From: JANXZS01 sp963797255
Lineage (GTDB): Bacteria; Acidobacteriota; Terriglobia; Terriglobales; Acidobacteriaceae
Length of the DNA: 64,000 nt
Direction of reading: 5' to 3'
NCBI GenBank assembly: GCA_963797255.1
Contig: CAWCOV010000031.1
Location: 124,001-188,000, forward strand
A program made the position numbers and the translations under genes. This document shows, piece by piece, positions 1 through 9,768 of the stretch (position 1 is its first letter; each line of letters opens with the position of its first letter). The notes under the pieces were generated by a model. That model was given only the letters and a program-made list of their open reading frames with translations. It was not told the origin of the DNA and did not search any database.

Positions 1-300
1 GCCACCAGCGGCCAGCGTGACAGCAAAGGAAAACAGGGAGCAGCCTACGTTGTGTTCGCACTCCCTAATTAACGTCAGAAAAGAATTTTCCAGCTCTGAG
101 ACCGGAACTCCCGCAAAAAGATCCTTCAAGTTGGGCACTGGAAATAGTAGTTCGCGTAGCAGCACACCCTCCAACAGTCCGAAGATCACGGTCGCTGCCA
201 CGATTCCAGTTGCGAGAAGCAGCACCATTGCCGTCGCATAGCGATGAGATTTGCGAAGCTCCCGGCAAGTTACGAGTGCATCTTGGACTAACGAAAACAT
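1..300 (-). CDS. ABC transporter permease, acidobacterial orphan-permease (ADOP-like) N-terminus, partial
   Basis: This is the first 100 codons of a gene that runs off the left edge of the window. It starts at the ATG complementary to 298-300, with a GGAG about 9 nt upstream. The protein begins MFSLVQDALVTCRELRKS and continues into one strong membrane helix, then a GVLLRELLFPVPNLKDL segment. This layout (short amphipathic lead, one TM helix, then 'LLRPLPFP-x-P' followed by the start of a periplasmic domain) is that of MacB/FtsX-type permeases, in particular the duplicated orphan permeases abundant in Acidobacteriota. The family is thought to act in export or envelope mechanotransmission, usually without a cognate ATPase next to it. 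The substrate is unknown. The C-terminal permease domain would lie outside the window. Confidence 0.6.
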   Translation of the reverse strand, partial: MFSLVQDALVTCRELRKSHRYATAMVLLLATGIVAATVIFGLLEGVLLRELLFPVPNLKDLFAGVPVSELENSFLTLIRECEHNVGCSLFSFAVTLAAGG

Positions 301-536
301 CAAAGTTTCTCCGAAGATTATCGTTTGCGGTAGAAGGGCCCGCGTGAGCCACTTCCCTGCAATCGAATTCCGTTCGCACGAGGTAAGTGCACATCGGCTG
401 CCAAAAAGAGCCTCACGTTTTCAATGGTTTCTGATGGGAATGAGTTGCGCGGGTGTCCAAAATTGGCGGGCGCCTGTCCACTCTGGACCAGTGGCATTTT
501 CGGATTCACACTGTCCCAACGTTATGGATTAGGCGA

Positions 537-2432
537 TTAGCGTTTGGGTGTCGAAGATTTCGAAGTCGTCTCTTTCTCAGAAATTACGGGCAACGAAGAC
601 GTGACGCCTTTGCCCTTCTCGATGGTAAAAATGTGATCCACTGCGGGCAGCTTCACCTTCTCAACTTCCCCGTTCTGCCAATGGATCTCCACTGCATCCA
701 CCGTGGTCGAATTTCCAATGCCAAAGTGTGGGCGCTGGTCGTTCGAAGAAATGTAGCTTCCGCCGCTCAGCACATCTCCTCGCTGGCGGATGCCTCCGGC
801 CTCCACGTAAATAGTTGAGCCGACAGCGTCTCGCGGAGTCTTGCCGTTACCGACCAACTTGAACTCAACCCAGTGGTGGGTGTCGGGATTCACGTTGCGA
901 AGCAGCACCGGCGTGTGATCGATCACGTTGATTACGACATCGATTTTGCCATCGTTGAACAAATCGCCAAATGCTGCCCCCCGCCCAGCAACCACAACGG
1001 CAAGGCCGCTGCCCTTCACCGGGGGAATGTACTCGAACTTTTTTCCCAGCAAGTTTCGAAATAACAGAGGGCGCTCGGCAAATGTTGTTCCCCAATCTTG
1101 TTTATCTACAGCAGGATAGACGTGGCCATTGATCATCATCACGTCTTTCCAGCCATCGTTGTCGTAGTCCAAAAAACCTGCGCCCCAGCCCGCGAATGGA
1201 ATACTTACCTGGGCGATTCCCATTCGATAACTTACATCTGAAAAGTTGGCGTCGCCTTCGTTGCGGTAAAGTACTTTGTAATCATCAGAAAAGTCCGTAT
1301 TGATCAGGTCGAGCAGGCCACTGTTTTCGTAGTCGCCAATGCCTATTCCCATCGACGCAATCTCGCGCCCATCCTGGTTCAGCGCATAGCCGGATGCATA
1401 GCTCACATCCTCGAACGTCCCATCCCCTTTATTAAGATAGAGATAGCTTGGGGTGGAATCGTTCGCTACTACCAAGTCCACTTTGCCGTCGTTGTTGAGG
1501 TCCGCGAATATTGAAGTGAAGCCGTAGTAAGCGCTGGGATCGTCAACACCCGCCTTCTTGCTGACGTCGGTGAATGTGCCATCTCCATTGTTATGAAAGA
1601 GATGATCATGCTCGCCCTGTAGCCCCCTTGGGCCGCACATGACAACTACACCCCGAAACTGGCAGGCGTTTCCAGAGGCGGCTTTCGAGAGCGGTTCCGG
1701 CGGATTATTGAAATCGTAGTGAACATATCCGGCGACAAACAGATCGAGTCGGCCGTCGCCATCGTAATCGCCAAAAGTCGCGCCTGTAGACCACGTCCCG
1801 AGCTGAACCCCGGCCTTCTGCGCCACGTCCGTGAATGTGCCGTCGTGATTGTTCCGATATAAGCGATTCGGACCGAAGTTGCTGACGAACAAGTCGGGCC
1901 AACCGTCATTATCGAAGTCGCCTACGGCTACACCAAATCCCCAACGGCTGTTGGTAACTCCAGCTTTTTCAGTAACATTGGTGAATGTTCCGTCGTGATT
2001 GTTATGGAAAAGTGCGGCGTGCGGCGGTTCAGCCTTCCCTTTCACGGCTTCGTAGGTTGAGCCGGTGACGAGGTAGATGTCCAGCCAACCATCGTTGTCG
2101 TAATCAATCAGACCGACACCGTTTCCATCGGTTTCGATGATGAACGACTTCGAGGGAGTGCCCATGGTGTTGGTCCACGAGCTTAGACCTGATTTCTTCG
2201 TGTCATCCTGGAACACAACTGGGCCGGAGTCGACGAAGCCTCCGGCGGTAATCGCTCTGTTTTCAGTATCATGCACCGGCGCGTACTCACCGCCCGTGCT
2301 TACGTTTCCGTGAGGCGTTTGTGGGGCCTGTGACATTCCTTCGGAGGTGCGAGGTGTTTGAGCATGTATGGGGGAAGACGCCGTGCACGATGCAACTACA
2401 CCTATTATCAATAACTTCCGGAGATGCACCAA
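537..2432 (-). CDS. Secreted CRTAC1-type protein (FG-GAP/VCBS repeats plus ASPIC/UnbV domain)
   Basis: About 630 residues. A signal peptide (LLIIGVVASCTASSPIHAQ) is followed by repeated Ca-binding FG-GAP units of the type DYDNDGWLDIYLV, GDFDNDGWPDLFVSNFG and GDYDGDGRLDLFVAGY. These should fold as a seven-bladed beta-propeller outside the cytoplasm. The C-terminus (VGSTIYVEAGG to VEIHWQNGEVEKVKLP) is the ASPIC/UnbV domain that pairs with FG-GAP propellers in the CRTAC1 family. The start is uncertain: an upstream ATG at 2519 is in frame, but a TTG (2432) or GTG (2429) follows a CAGGAG Shine-Dalgarno and puts the signal peptide at the N-terminus, so I prefer it. The molecular function of the family is not established; adhesion or carbohydrate binding is inferred. 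Such proteins are numerous in Acidobacteriota genomes. Confidence 0.85.
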   Translation of the reverse strand: MVHLRKLLIIGVVASCTASSPIHAQTPRTSEGMSQAPQTPHGNVSTGGEYAPVHDTENRAITAGGFVDSGPVVFQDDTKKSGLSSWTNTMGTPSKSFIIETDGNGVGLIDYDNDGWLDIYLVTGSTYEAVKGKAEPPHAALFHNNHDGTFTNVTEKAGVTNSRWGFGVAVGDFDNDGWPDLFVSNFGPNRLYRNNHDGTFTDVAQKAGVQLGTWSTGATFGDYDGDGRLDLFVAGYVHYDFNNPPEPLSKAASGNACQFRGVVVMCGPRGLQGEHDHLFHNNGDGTFTDVSKKAGVDDPSAYYGFTSIFADLNNDGKVDLVVANDSTPSYLYLNKGDGTFEDVSYASGYALNQDGREIASMGIGIGDYENSGLLDLINTDFSDDYKVLYRNEGDANFSDVSYRMGIAQVSIPFAGWGAGFLDYDNDGWKDVMMINGHVYPAVDKQDWGTTFAERPLLFRNLLGKKFEYIPPVKGSGLAVVVAGRGAAFGDLFNDGKIDVVINVIDHTPVLLRNVNPDTHHWVEFKLVGNGKTPRDAVGSTIYVEAGGIRQRGDVLSGGSYISSNDQRPHFGIGNSTTVDAVEIHWQNGEVEKVKLPAVDHIFTIEKGKGVTSSLPVISEKETTSKSSTPKR

Positions 2433-2692
2433 ACTGACTCCTGGGACGAAACTCCCCGAAATATAGCAGACGAAGTTACGACCGACATGTGATGGCCGAA
2501 GGTGCCGTTCATTGTACACAGGGTGATGACCGTGATCGGACTATAACTGACTTATATTGTTCTACTTAGACGAGAAGCAATATTGATGGGAAGAATCGAA
2601 TAGTTCAGATGGAGTTTGCGGAGCTTCGACTGCTTCTGTAAGTTGGTGCGTGATGAATTTCGACTTTTCTGGTGGAATGCTCGAGGGAGATA

Positions 2693-3848
2693 ATGATGAA
2701 GTTCAAGTTAAGTGGCATCGTATCAACGATATTGCTGTCCGCAATGTGCGCCACTCTGATGGCTCAGGCTCCGGAACGATGGACCGAGGAAAAGGCGAAC
2801 GCCTGGTATGCGCAACAGCCGTGGCTTGTGGGCGCTAATTTTATTCCTTCGAATGCGATCAATGAGTTTGAAATGTGGCAGGCAGCGACCTTCGATCCGG
2901 AGATCATCGACAAGGAGCTGGGATGGGCGGAGGGCATTGGAATGAATACGATGCGCGTCTTTCTCCAGGATCAATTGTGGACCCAGGATGCGCCGGGATT
3001 CAAGAAACGGATCGATACATTCCTGACGATTTCTGCAAAACACCATATAAAGCCATTGTTTGTGCTGTTTGACTCGTGCTGGGAGTCGAATCCGGTGCTG
3101 GGGCCGCAGCATCCTCCAATTCCCGGGTGTTCATAACTCCGGATGGGTGCAGAGTCCGGGAGCCAAATCTCTCATGGATTCATCGACTTACCCGCACCTA
3201 AAAGAGTACGTGCAGGGCGTTGTCGGCGCATTTGGGAAGGATGATCGCATCCTGGGATGGGACATCTGGAATGAGCCGGACAACGGAAATCAGGGCAAAG
3301 ACGAGCCCAAAAACAAGGCAGAACTAGTGGCGGCACTGCTGCCGCAGGCTTTCGCGTGGGCGCGCGAAGTGCATCCGATTCAGCCACTTACGAGCGGCGT
3401 GTGGCAGGGAGACTGGTCGAATCCTGACAAAATGAGCGCGATGACAAAGATTCAGTTATCGCAATCGGACGTGATTAGCTTTCACAACTACGGGTGGCCG
3501 GAGGAATTTGCGGCTAAAGTGCAGGAACTAAGGCCTTTACATCGGCCTTTGATCTGCACGGAATACATGGCGCGCGGTGCCGGGAGCACGTTTGATACAG
3601 TGCTGCCGATCGGCAAAAAAGAGAACGTCGGGATGATCAACTGGGGACTGGTTGCGGGAAAAACCCAGACTTATTTGCCGTGGGATTCGTGGCAAAAGCC
3701 CTATGTGCTCTCGCAGCCGACGGTCTGGTTCCACGAGGTTTTCCATGCTGATGGGAAACCCTATCGACAGCAGGAAATCTATCTAATTCATGAGCTTACA
3801 GGTCGCGGCAACGTACAGCCTCCAGCATCGATGAGTGCCGGAAAGTAA
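2693..3848 (+). CDS. Secreted glycoside hydrolase, clan GH-A (GH5-like), frameshifted
   Basis: The first part (to about 3127) and the second part (from about 3128 to 3848) lie in different frames but form one continuous protein: signal peptide (ILLSAMCATLMAQA), an N-terminal part with MNTMRVFLQDQLW, FDSCWE, then VHNSGWVQSPG, WDIWNEPDN (general acid/base Glu) and LICTEYMARG (nucleophile Glu). These are hallmarks of GH-A (beta/alpha)8 glycosidases; close relatives are usually labelled cellulase or 1,4-beta-xylanase, and the true substrate is unknown. The frame break is at CCCGGG (3122-3127): removing one G gives the expected PPIPGVHNSG junction. Tandem ATGs at 2693 and 2696 follow a GAGGGAG ribosome-binding site. 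It is probably a periplasmic or secreted polysaccharide-degrading enzyme. Whether the extra G is real or a consensus error cannot be told from the sequence. Confidence 0.75.
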
Positions 3849-3934
3849 CTGATTCCAAACTTGCGGCGAGAAACCTGCGTGAGCAGGTTTGTTGGTACTT
3901 GCTAAAAGTTGATTGGATTTGTCATGATTCGCAT

Positions 3935-4375
3935 GTGAGACTTTCGACGAAGGGGGAATACGGTTTGCTGGCACTGGTTGATCTGGCTTTACAGGGCCAG
4001 AATGAGCCGGTGCAGGCGGCGGAAATCGCCCATCGTCAGGGGATTCCGAAACAGTATCTGGACCAGTTGTTGATGATTCTAAAGCGCTCCGGGCTGGTTT
4101 CGAGTATGCGCGGAAGGCGCGGCGGCTACCGGCTTTCGCGTCCAGCGGGCGAGATTACGCTGCTTGAGGCCATCACTGCGCTGGAAGGGCCGCTGGTGAA
4201 CCAGAACTTCAGCCGCAAGCCTTCGCGACGGCAGCAGCCTCCAGCATGGGGAGCGTTGAAAGCTGTTTGGGATGAACAAGTTGCGGACTCTGGCCGGGCC
4301 TTCGGGCGACGCACCCTGGAAGAGATCGCGCAAGCAAGCAAGGGCGCGGAAGAGACGGAGATGTACTACATCTAA
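3935..4375 (+). CDS. Rrf2 family transcriptional regulator
   Basis: The protein begins VRLSTKGEYGLLALVDLA, a typical Rrf2 N-terminus, followed by a winged helix (AAEIAHRQGIPKQYLDQLL recognition region, then LKRSGLVSSMRGRRGGYRL wing). Length, about 146 aa from the GTG at 3935, fits the family. The C-terminal third contains no cysteine, so it lacks the three-Cys Fe-S ligand set of IscR and NsrR. It more likely senses something other than a cluster (as CymR does), or needs a partner. It sits alone between a glycosidase and tRNA-Cys, so context does not reveal its regulon. The GTG start is chosen because it places the conserved RLSTKGEYG motif at the N-terminus; an upstream TTG at 3899 is also open. 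Confidence 0.85.
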   Translation: MRLSTKGEYGLLALVDLALQGQNEPVQAAEIAHRQGIPKQYLDQLLMILKRSGLVSSMRGRRGGYRLSRPAGEITLLEAITALEGPLVNQNFSRKPSRRQQPPAWGALKAVWDEQVADSGRAFGRRTLEEIAQASKGAEETEMYYI

Positions 4376-4608
4376 TCTGACTTTTTGACACGTTTTGACG
4401 CGTTTAGAGCGCACTTTGACATGTCATTCGCATAGCAAAAACCCCTGATTTGAGGATTTGTCACGGTCGCTGGGAAATACGCCACGCTTTTCGGGCAAAT
4501 GGGGAACTTGCCGCCGACCATGGACCGGGTTAACATGAGTTTGTTGATCAATATTTGAAATCCGCGAAACCATCCGGCGAGCGAATCGATTTCAAGGCGA
4601 TCAATTGA

Positions 4609-4685
4609 GCACGGGTGGCGAAGTGGCTTAACGCGTCGGCCTGCAAAGCCGATATACATGGGTTCGACCCCCATCCCGTGCTCCA
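4609..4685 (+). tRNA. tRNA-Cys (anticodon GCA), CCA encoded
   Basis: A full cloverleaf can be drawn. The acceptor arm pairs GCACGGG (4609-4615) with CCCGTGC (4675-4681). The D arm is GCG/CGC. The anticodon stem TCGGC/GCCGA encloses the loop CTGCAAA, giving anticodon GCA (Cys). The T arm is ATGGG-TTCGACC-CCCAT. The discriminator base is U73 (4682), the identity element expected for tRNA-Cys, and CCA (4683-4685) is encoded. It is the only RNA gene found in the window. Confidence 0.95.
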
Positions 4686-5028
4686 ACCTTCCTTCCACCG
4701 ACAACCACCCGACATTTGTCTTCCCCACCGGGCTTGTTTTCCGGATTGGATCGCTGCCCGTTAAGTACCATCCGGAACCTTCAATTAATTTGTACATATT
4801 ACTGTTACGATTTCAGGTGAAGTTTTTCTTTCCCAAATCATTCGATGAGCGTATTCGCGATTTATCAGGGAATAACCTCCGGAAGGCCGGTTACACATCC
4901 GGAACGGCCAGAATCTTGGATCAGTAGCGATCAATCTTTTAAGAACAAACAATACGACCTCCGATATGACTCTCTCGGAGGCACGATGAGCCCTGAACTA
5001 AAGCCGACCCTGATCAAATTGACCCCTT
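4686..5028. other. Intergenic, no gene seen; carries one copy of a short repeat
   Basis: No reading frame here has recognisable protein features. Positions 4843-4883 resemble 10096-10137 at roughly three of four bases around the shared core GCGATTTATC; see the findings. No convincing promoter or terminator was identified. Confidence 0.5.
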
Positions 5029-8000
5029 CTATGAAACGGCAGTCGCCAACAACTCGCTCGTACGGCGAGCGTATCCCGGCATGCCGAGCGAGGCGAACAG
5101 ATCGAGCGCCTGACACAAAAATGCTCGCGCGTTAGTCTCGTCGCCTTCGGCGCGGCGGGCGAGCAACATCCTGGCATACCAGTAACGGGAGATGGGTTGC
5201 GCAACGCGGTAAGGTGCAGTGTCGGCCTGCCGTAATGCGGCGCGATGATGTTCTTCGGCGCGCGTCCAGTCAGCAGCGCAGCCTGCAGCAATACCGGCCG
5301 CTGTTCGAACGAGGTAAAGACCATAAACACACCACGGCCCGTTTTCGACGACGTGCTCTGCGTGAGGCTGAAGGGCCGCGACCTCGTCGTATCGACCTAG
5401 CCAAGCAAGGCCTTCGATGACGAATACCAGGCAGCCGCAGGCTCCAAGTCGAAAACGCAAGCCTGGTAGTGGCAAATATGGATAGGCTTTCGCAAGAGCT
5501 TCCTCTGCCCGAGGATCTTCCTTGGCCGCGAGAGTCCAGAACAGGCCGCCGGCCAAAACGCCGGACCAGTGGCTTGGGGGCTCAATCTCCAGGCCGTGCC
5601 GAAACCATCGCTCGCTCTCTGCAAGCCGGCCTAAATAATGGGCGACGTAACCTAAGACGATCGTGTCCAGGAACAGCCATCCGGTAGCCAGTGACTGACC
5701 CAAACGAAGAGACTCGTGCGCTGCCGAATCGGCCCTGGTCAAGTCGCCCAGCGCGACATACATTTCAGCGGTTACATTCTTGAGCAGCCATACCGCGTTC
5801 TGATGTCCCACTCGCTCGGCGCGCTGGATGGCATCTCGAATCAGCTGTTCCATGCCAACCGAACGGCCCATATAGAGCGCCCCCGGGATGGGTTCCCACA
5901 CTTCGGCCTCGCCCCATACGTCACCCGCGGCACAGAACCGGGCTACGGCTTCACGCGCGCACTGATTGGCAGCATCGAGTTGCGCGGCATTCCAGTAGAG
6001 CCGGGCCTCGTCCCAGATCGCGTATCCGTCGACGATACCTTCTGGAATCGCGGACTCGAGTGATTTCGCCTGCGCGAGGATGGCGAATGCCGCTTCGATG
6101 TCGTCGAATGAGAGACATAATGCCTTGTAAAGTAACAGGCGAAAACGCAAAGGCGGAAACTGATCGCCCACGAGTTGGAGCGCACGTTCTGTTGCTCGCA
6201 GTGCACTAACTACATCTGCATTCCACCCGTGCAGAGCTGCAAGATGAAAACTCGCTTCTGCCGCACGTTTAAGGTCGTGCGCCTCGATGAAAAGTGAAAT
6301 CGCACGCTCGTAGGAATCTACGCTCTCAGACGAGCGCGACAGGCTCCGTAGCACTACAGCGCGTTTAGCGTGCAAATCGGCCGCCTGCAGATCACTTCTC
6401 CCCTGAAGGAGGGACACCGCATGATCAAGATACGCGAGCGCCTCCTCGTGTGCGGCTCCGGTGGAGGCGAGATCCGCCGCGATCGTGAGATAGTGGAGCG
6501 TCTTTTCAGGATCAGAGGCAGCGCCGGCGTGTAGGAGGTGGTAAGCGCGCGCCGGAGCCTGACTGTTGAGGTTGTCACCGTATACAAGCTCCATTGTTCC
6601 CGCAATTCGCGCGTGTATACGCTGCCGCCTAGGCAATGAGAGGGACTGAACGAGAGTCTGGCGGATGAGTTCGTGAACAAAAAGATAGGAAGTTTCACTT
6701 CCGTGTAGTTCGGCTGAAATCAGATGTGCCCCTTCGGCCTCCTCGACCGCCTCCAGCGTGGCGTCCGGCCGAGTGTCTTCGAGGTGCTCGAGCAGGCGGA
6801 AACTAAAACTGCGCCCTATCACTGCCGCCGTAGTAAGGACGGATCTCGCGTCTTTGCCCAGCCGTTCTAATCGACGGCCGATCACGAGGCGGATGCTCTC
6901 TGGAACCTGCAGTTCGTCCGCACGCAATTCCTGTAGCCAAGCGCCGTTCTCGTCAAACAGCTTTCCTTCCTCGGCCAGGTGTCGATAGACCTCCTCGACA
7001 AAGAACGGATTTCCTTCGGTCTGATCGAAGATCATCTTTGACAACGAGGGTGGGGGTGGATGTTGACCCATGGCACACAACATGCCTTCGACGCCGGCTA
7101 AGGACAGTCGGCGGAGGCGGATCCGCGCGGCCCGATTTTGCCGGATGACGCTCTCCAGCGCCGCTGCGAACGGACGTGTTGTATCCAACTCCGTTTCACA
7201 GTACGTTCCGATCAGCAGTGCAGGCATTGTGGCAACGGCATTTGCCAAATGCTGGAACAGCTGTAGGCTGGGTTCGTCGGCCCAATGCAGATTTTCGAAC
7301 ACTGCGACAAGCGGTGCGACGCGGGCCATGCGTGCGACGAACTCACAATAGGCATTGAAGAGAAACCGGCGCTGCTGTTCCGGAGGCAAGAAGTGGGGCT
7401 GCGGGATGTCCCGGTACATGCCTCGTAGTTCCGGCATGAGTTTGGCGACCTCCGACGCGGAGTCGCCGAGCGCGGTGCGGAAAGCCTCCCGCGACAGAGC
7501 CCTCACGCTATGCTCGAGCATCTCGATGAATGGAACGTATGGCGGCGAGCCCTGCATTTCGTAACAGTGGCCCACAAGCGTGAAGCATCCATGCTGGGGG
7601 GCTTCAGCGAGTATCGTTCGAACCAAGTGCGTTTTCCCGATTCCAGACTCGCCCCCGATGATCACCACGGAACCTTGGCCGGTCGAAGCGGCATTCACGA
7701 GCGCAGTTAATTGGCTGCGCTCACGTTCACGTGCGATCAAAGGAAGTCCCGGTTCTAACTTGCTATCCGAATTACCTTTGGAGGGGGCCGGCGTTGTTCT
7801 TAAGGGGAGCTCGGGCGGACAGCTCGTCGGGCTTTGACGGAGGCCGGATTCCCGTTCATCGGACAGCACATTGAAATTAACTTCTGACGGGCGAACCCGC
7901 GCGATGAAACGGTACCCGCGCCGCGGTATTGTCTCGATGAATTGCGGGTTTTCCGCATGATCGCCCAGCGCCTCGCGGAGCTTATTCAGAGCTCGGTTGA

Positions 8001-8223
8001 GACCATGATTGAAGTCTACGAATGTATTCGCCGACCAAAGCCTTTTCTCGATGTCTTCCCTCGACACGACCTCACCCGGATGCTCCAGCAGCATTCGTAA
8101 GATCTGGAAAGGCTGCTCCTGAAGCCTGACCCTGATGCCTTTCCGGTGCAATTCGCCAGTCTGAAGGTCAACGTCGAAGACGCCGAAGCGGACGTGCCGC
8201 ATATGAGGGCTTGGATCTTCCAT
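5029..8223 (-). CDS. Winged-helix / AAA ATPase / TPR transcriptional regulator
   Basis: About 1064 residues. Residues 10-110 form an OmpR/PhoB-type winged helix (VRFGVFDVDLQTGELHRKG ... GLNRALNKLREALGD ... IPRRGYRFIARV), the effector domain usually found in response regulators, but here without a receiver domain. It is followed by a MalT/AAA16-type P-loop ATPase (Walker A GGESGIGKTHL; DEPSLQLFQHL region after HWADE) and then a long alpha-helical TPR-like C-terminal half rich in Ala and Leu. This wHTH-AAA-TPR arrangement is common in Acidobacteriota and resembles signal-transducing STAND ATPases that bind DNA once a ligand is sensed by the repeats. The start was placed at the ATG complementary to 8221-8223; ATGs at 8244 and 8202 are alternatives. 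The divergently transcribed secreted protein at 8395 is a candidate target, by position only. Confidence 0.85.
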   Translation of the reverse strand: MEDPSPHMRHVRFGVFDVDLQTGELHRKGIRVRLQEQPFQILRMLLEHPGEVVSREDIEKRLWSANTFVDFNHGLNRALNKLREALGDHAENPQFIETIPRRGYRFIARVRPSEVNFNVLSDERESGLRQSPTSCPPELPLRTTPAPSKGNSDSKLEPGLPLIARERERSQLTALVNAASTGQGSVVIIGGESGIGKTHLVRTILAEAPQHGCFTLVGHCYEMQGSPPYVPFIEMLEHSVRALSREAFRTALGDSASEVAKLMPELRGMYRDIPQPHFLPPEQQRRFLFNAYCEFVARMARVAPLVAVFENLHWADEPSLQLFQHLANAVATMPALLIGTYCETELDTTRPFAAALESVIRQNRAARIRLRRLSLAGVEGMLCAMGQHPPPPSLSKMIFDQTEGNPFFVEEVYRHLAEEGKLFDENGAWLQELRADELQVPESIRLVIGRRLERLGKDARSVLTTAAVIGRSFSFRLLEHLEDTRPDATLEAVEEAEGAHLISAELHGSETSYLFVHELIRQTLVQSLSLPRRQRIHARIAGTMELVYGDNLNSQAPARAYHLLHAGAASDPEKTLHYLTIAADLASTGAAHEEALAYLDHAVSLLQGRSDLQAADLHAKRAVVLRSLSRSSESVDSYERAISLFIEAHDLKRAAEASFHLAALHGWNADVVSALRATERALQLVGDQFPPLRFRLLLYKALCLSFDDIEAAFAILAQAKSLESAIPEGIVDGYAIWDEARLYWNAAQLDAANQCAREAVARFCAAGDVWGEAEVWEPIPGALYMGRSVGMEQLIRDAIQRAERVGHQNAVWLLKNVTAEMYVALGDLTRADSAAHESLRLGQSLATGWLFLDTIVLGYVAHYLGRLAESERWFRHGLEIEPPSHWSGVLAGGLFWTLAAKEDPRAEEALAKAYPYLPLPGLRFRLGACGCLVFVIEGLAWLGRYDEVAALQPHAEHVVENGPWCVYGLYLVRTAAGIAAGCAADWTRAEEHHRAALRQADTAPYRVAQPISRYWYARMLLARRAEGDETNARAFLCQALDLFASLGMPGYARRTSELLATAVS

Positions 8224-8394
8224 CGTGACGATGAATCTTAGCACTGGGGCCGATGTTCAGGGGACCTTGCACTATAAGGTGCTGAAGTTAGGTAAGTTAG
8301 TGGGAGACAATCCGATGACCTACGGAGGAGTGGCGGGCAATTGAGCTTTTGATTTCAAAGATCAAAACTGTGCATGACCACAAAGGAGGTCATC

Positions 8395-8862
8395 ATGAAA
8401 ACGAATCACTTGAAGCTTTCCGGCTGCATGACGATTATGCTCAGCCTATTTACCGGGATCATGACAGCACAGCAGGCATTTGCCGAAGAGGGTGGGCACG
8501 GGTGCAGCATGGCCACGCTCAAAGGCTCATATCAGTTTGCTTCCTCCGGTTTCTTGCGTGAAGGCGCCACTGCAGTACCCTTGGCCGTGGCTGGCATCGA
8601 CGTTCTCGACGGGCGCGGCAATCTCACGAGCAACTCTACTCTTGTGGTGAACGGAGCTGTAATTTTCCAGAATGCAATTGTCCCCGGCGGTACCTATACG
8701 GTCAGTGAGGACTGTACCGGCACACTGTATCTGGGGTCGGGCGGTATCGTGTTGAACATCTTCGTTGATGCTCACGGTGACGCATTTGATTACGTACAGA
8801 CGTCTCCTTCAGGTAACGTACTCGCCGGCACGATACGCCGAACCAGCCATTACACGAAATAG
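8395..8862 (+). CDS. Small secreted protein of unknown function
   Basis: 155 residues. The ATG at 8395 is fixed by an almost perfect AAAGGAGGT ribosome-binding site 5-6 nt upstream. A signal peptide with hydrophobic core MTIMLSLFTGIMTAQQAFA ends near residue 30, followed by GCSMATLKGSYQFASSGF. The mature part is rich in Gly, Ser and Thr and alternates short beta-strand-like segments (GTYTVSEDCTGTLYLGSG), with two cysteines that could form a disulphide. Similar 'LKGSYGF' secreted proteins occur in Acidobacteriota, but no function is known to me. The strong ribosome-binding site suggests high expression. It is monocistronic and followed by a GC-rich hairpin. Confidence 0.7.
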   Translation: MKTNHLKLSGCMTIMLSLFTGIMTAQQAFAEEGGHGCSMATLKGSYQFASSGFLREGATAVPLAVAGIDVLDGRGNLTSNSTLVVNGAVIFQNAIVPGGTYTVSEDCTGTLYLGSGGIVLNIFVDAHGDAFDYVQTSPSGNVLAGTIRRTSHYTK

Positions 8863-8870
8863 GTAGCCGC

Positions 8871-8903
8871 TCCGGAGCCCCGTCGTACACGGCGGGGCTC
8901 CGG
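8871..8903 (+). terminator. GC-rich hairpin after the small secreted protein
   Basis: Arms CCGGAGCCCCG and CGGGGCTCCGG flank a short loop directly downstream of the stop at 8862. There is no T-tract, so this is either a weak intrinsic terminator or a 3'-end stabilising hairpin. Confidence 0.6.
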
Positions 8904-9168
8904 CGAAGCGCGCACGGATTTCTCGTGCCAGTCGGTACATCGGATGGAGTACCCGGGGTCGCCGTGCATCATACCGCGTCCGCCTGGGTTGCTGCTCCGC
9001 CTAAGGCTTTGTCAGACGCGTTTGCCACGGGTCGCACTCGGCTGGCTAATTATCGCTATCCTATTGTGGCCGTGCGCTCGGCCATCCAGAAGCAAGCGGA
9101 GGAAAGTGGCTGAAGCGGATTCGCAATCTTAATGCGCGGCACAACAGTGCGACGCACAGTCCGAAGGG

Positions 9169-9768
9169 TCATTTTTTGGCCTGCGGATAGATCGTCTCTC
9201 CGCGCTTGAGCATTTCGACGAAGGTTTCGATCTTCTTCTTTCGCCCGGCTTCGGTCTTCATGTTGTGGACGCGGAAGGCCAGCGCGAAGCGGTTCTGCTC
9301 GCTGAGGTTCTGCAGCATTGCCTTTGCCTTTGGCACAGCGTCGATTGCGGCCTGGAGATCGTCTGGGATGCTCATTTTCTTGCCGCTCTTGTAGGCGCGG
9401 TCCCAGCGCCCGTCGGCCTTGGCCGCCTCAACGTGCTTGAGTCCGTGCCCGGTCATTCGGCTTTCCGTGATTAAGCGCGCCACGTTGTCGACATTGATTT
9501 GGCTCCAGATGCTGCTCCTGCCGCGCGGCGTGTAGCGTTGCAGATAGCTCTTGTCGTCGAACCCCTTGCGCACCGCGTCGATCCAGCCCCAGCAGAGCAC
9601 AACGTCGATGGCTTCCTTAGGGGTGATCGAGGGGAGGCCCGAATCCAACTTGTGAATCTTGATCCAGAGTTCAGATTCCTTGTCGTGGTGCTTTGCGAGC
9701 CACCGGTAAAAAGACTCTGCGTCTTTGAACTCGCGGACTTTGTCGAGGTCGACTTTGATGGAAGCCAT
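9169..9768 (-). CDS. YdeI/OmpD-associated family protein
   Basis: 199 residues starting MASIKVDLDKVREFKDAES. Family signatures visible are FYRWLAKHHDKESELWIKI near the N-terminus, VVLCWGWIDAVRKGFDDKS, the YLQRYTPRGRSSIWSQIN motif and a C-terminal region KAKAMLQNLSEQNRFALAF. Together these match the YdeI/DUF1905-linked proteins annotated as bacteriocin-protection or OmpD-associated proteins. The length is typical and no signal peptide is present. The biochemical role is not established; E. coli YdeI has been tied to peptide-resistance phenotypes. It is monocistronic. Confidence 0.85.
   Translation of the reverse strand: MASIKVDLDKVREFKDAESFYRWLAKHHDKESELWIKIHKLDSGLPSITPKEAIDVVLCWGWIDAVRKGFDDKSYLQRYTPRGRSSIWSQINVDNVARLITESRMTGHGLKHVEAAKADGRWDRAYKSGKKMSIPDDLQAAIDAVPKAKAMLQNLSEQNRFALAFRVHNMKTEAGRKKKIETFVEMLKRGETIYPQAKK

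Noticed and set aside
3899..3934. Upstream TTG start of the Rrf2 gene
   Set aside because: It would add 12 residues (MLKVDWICHDSH) in front of the family's fixed N-terminus and has no ribosome-binding site.
4607..4683. Alternative tRNA boundary starting at GAGCACG
   Set aside because: Pairing GAGCACG with CGTGCTC leaves the T arm two bases off and no CCA; the 4609-4685 fold gives the standard geometry and U73.
8904..9168. Short genes between the secreted protein and the YdeI-like gene
   Set aside because: Open frames of about 60 codons lack ribosome-binding sites and conserved motifs.
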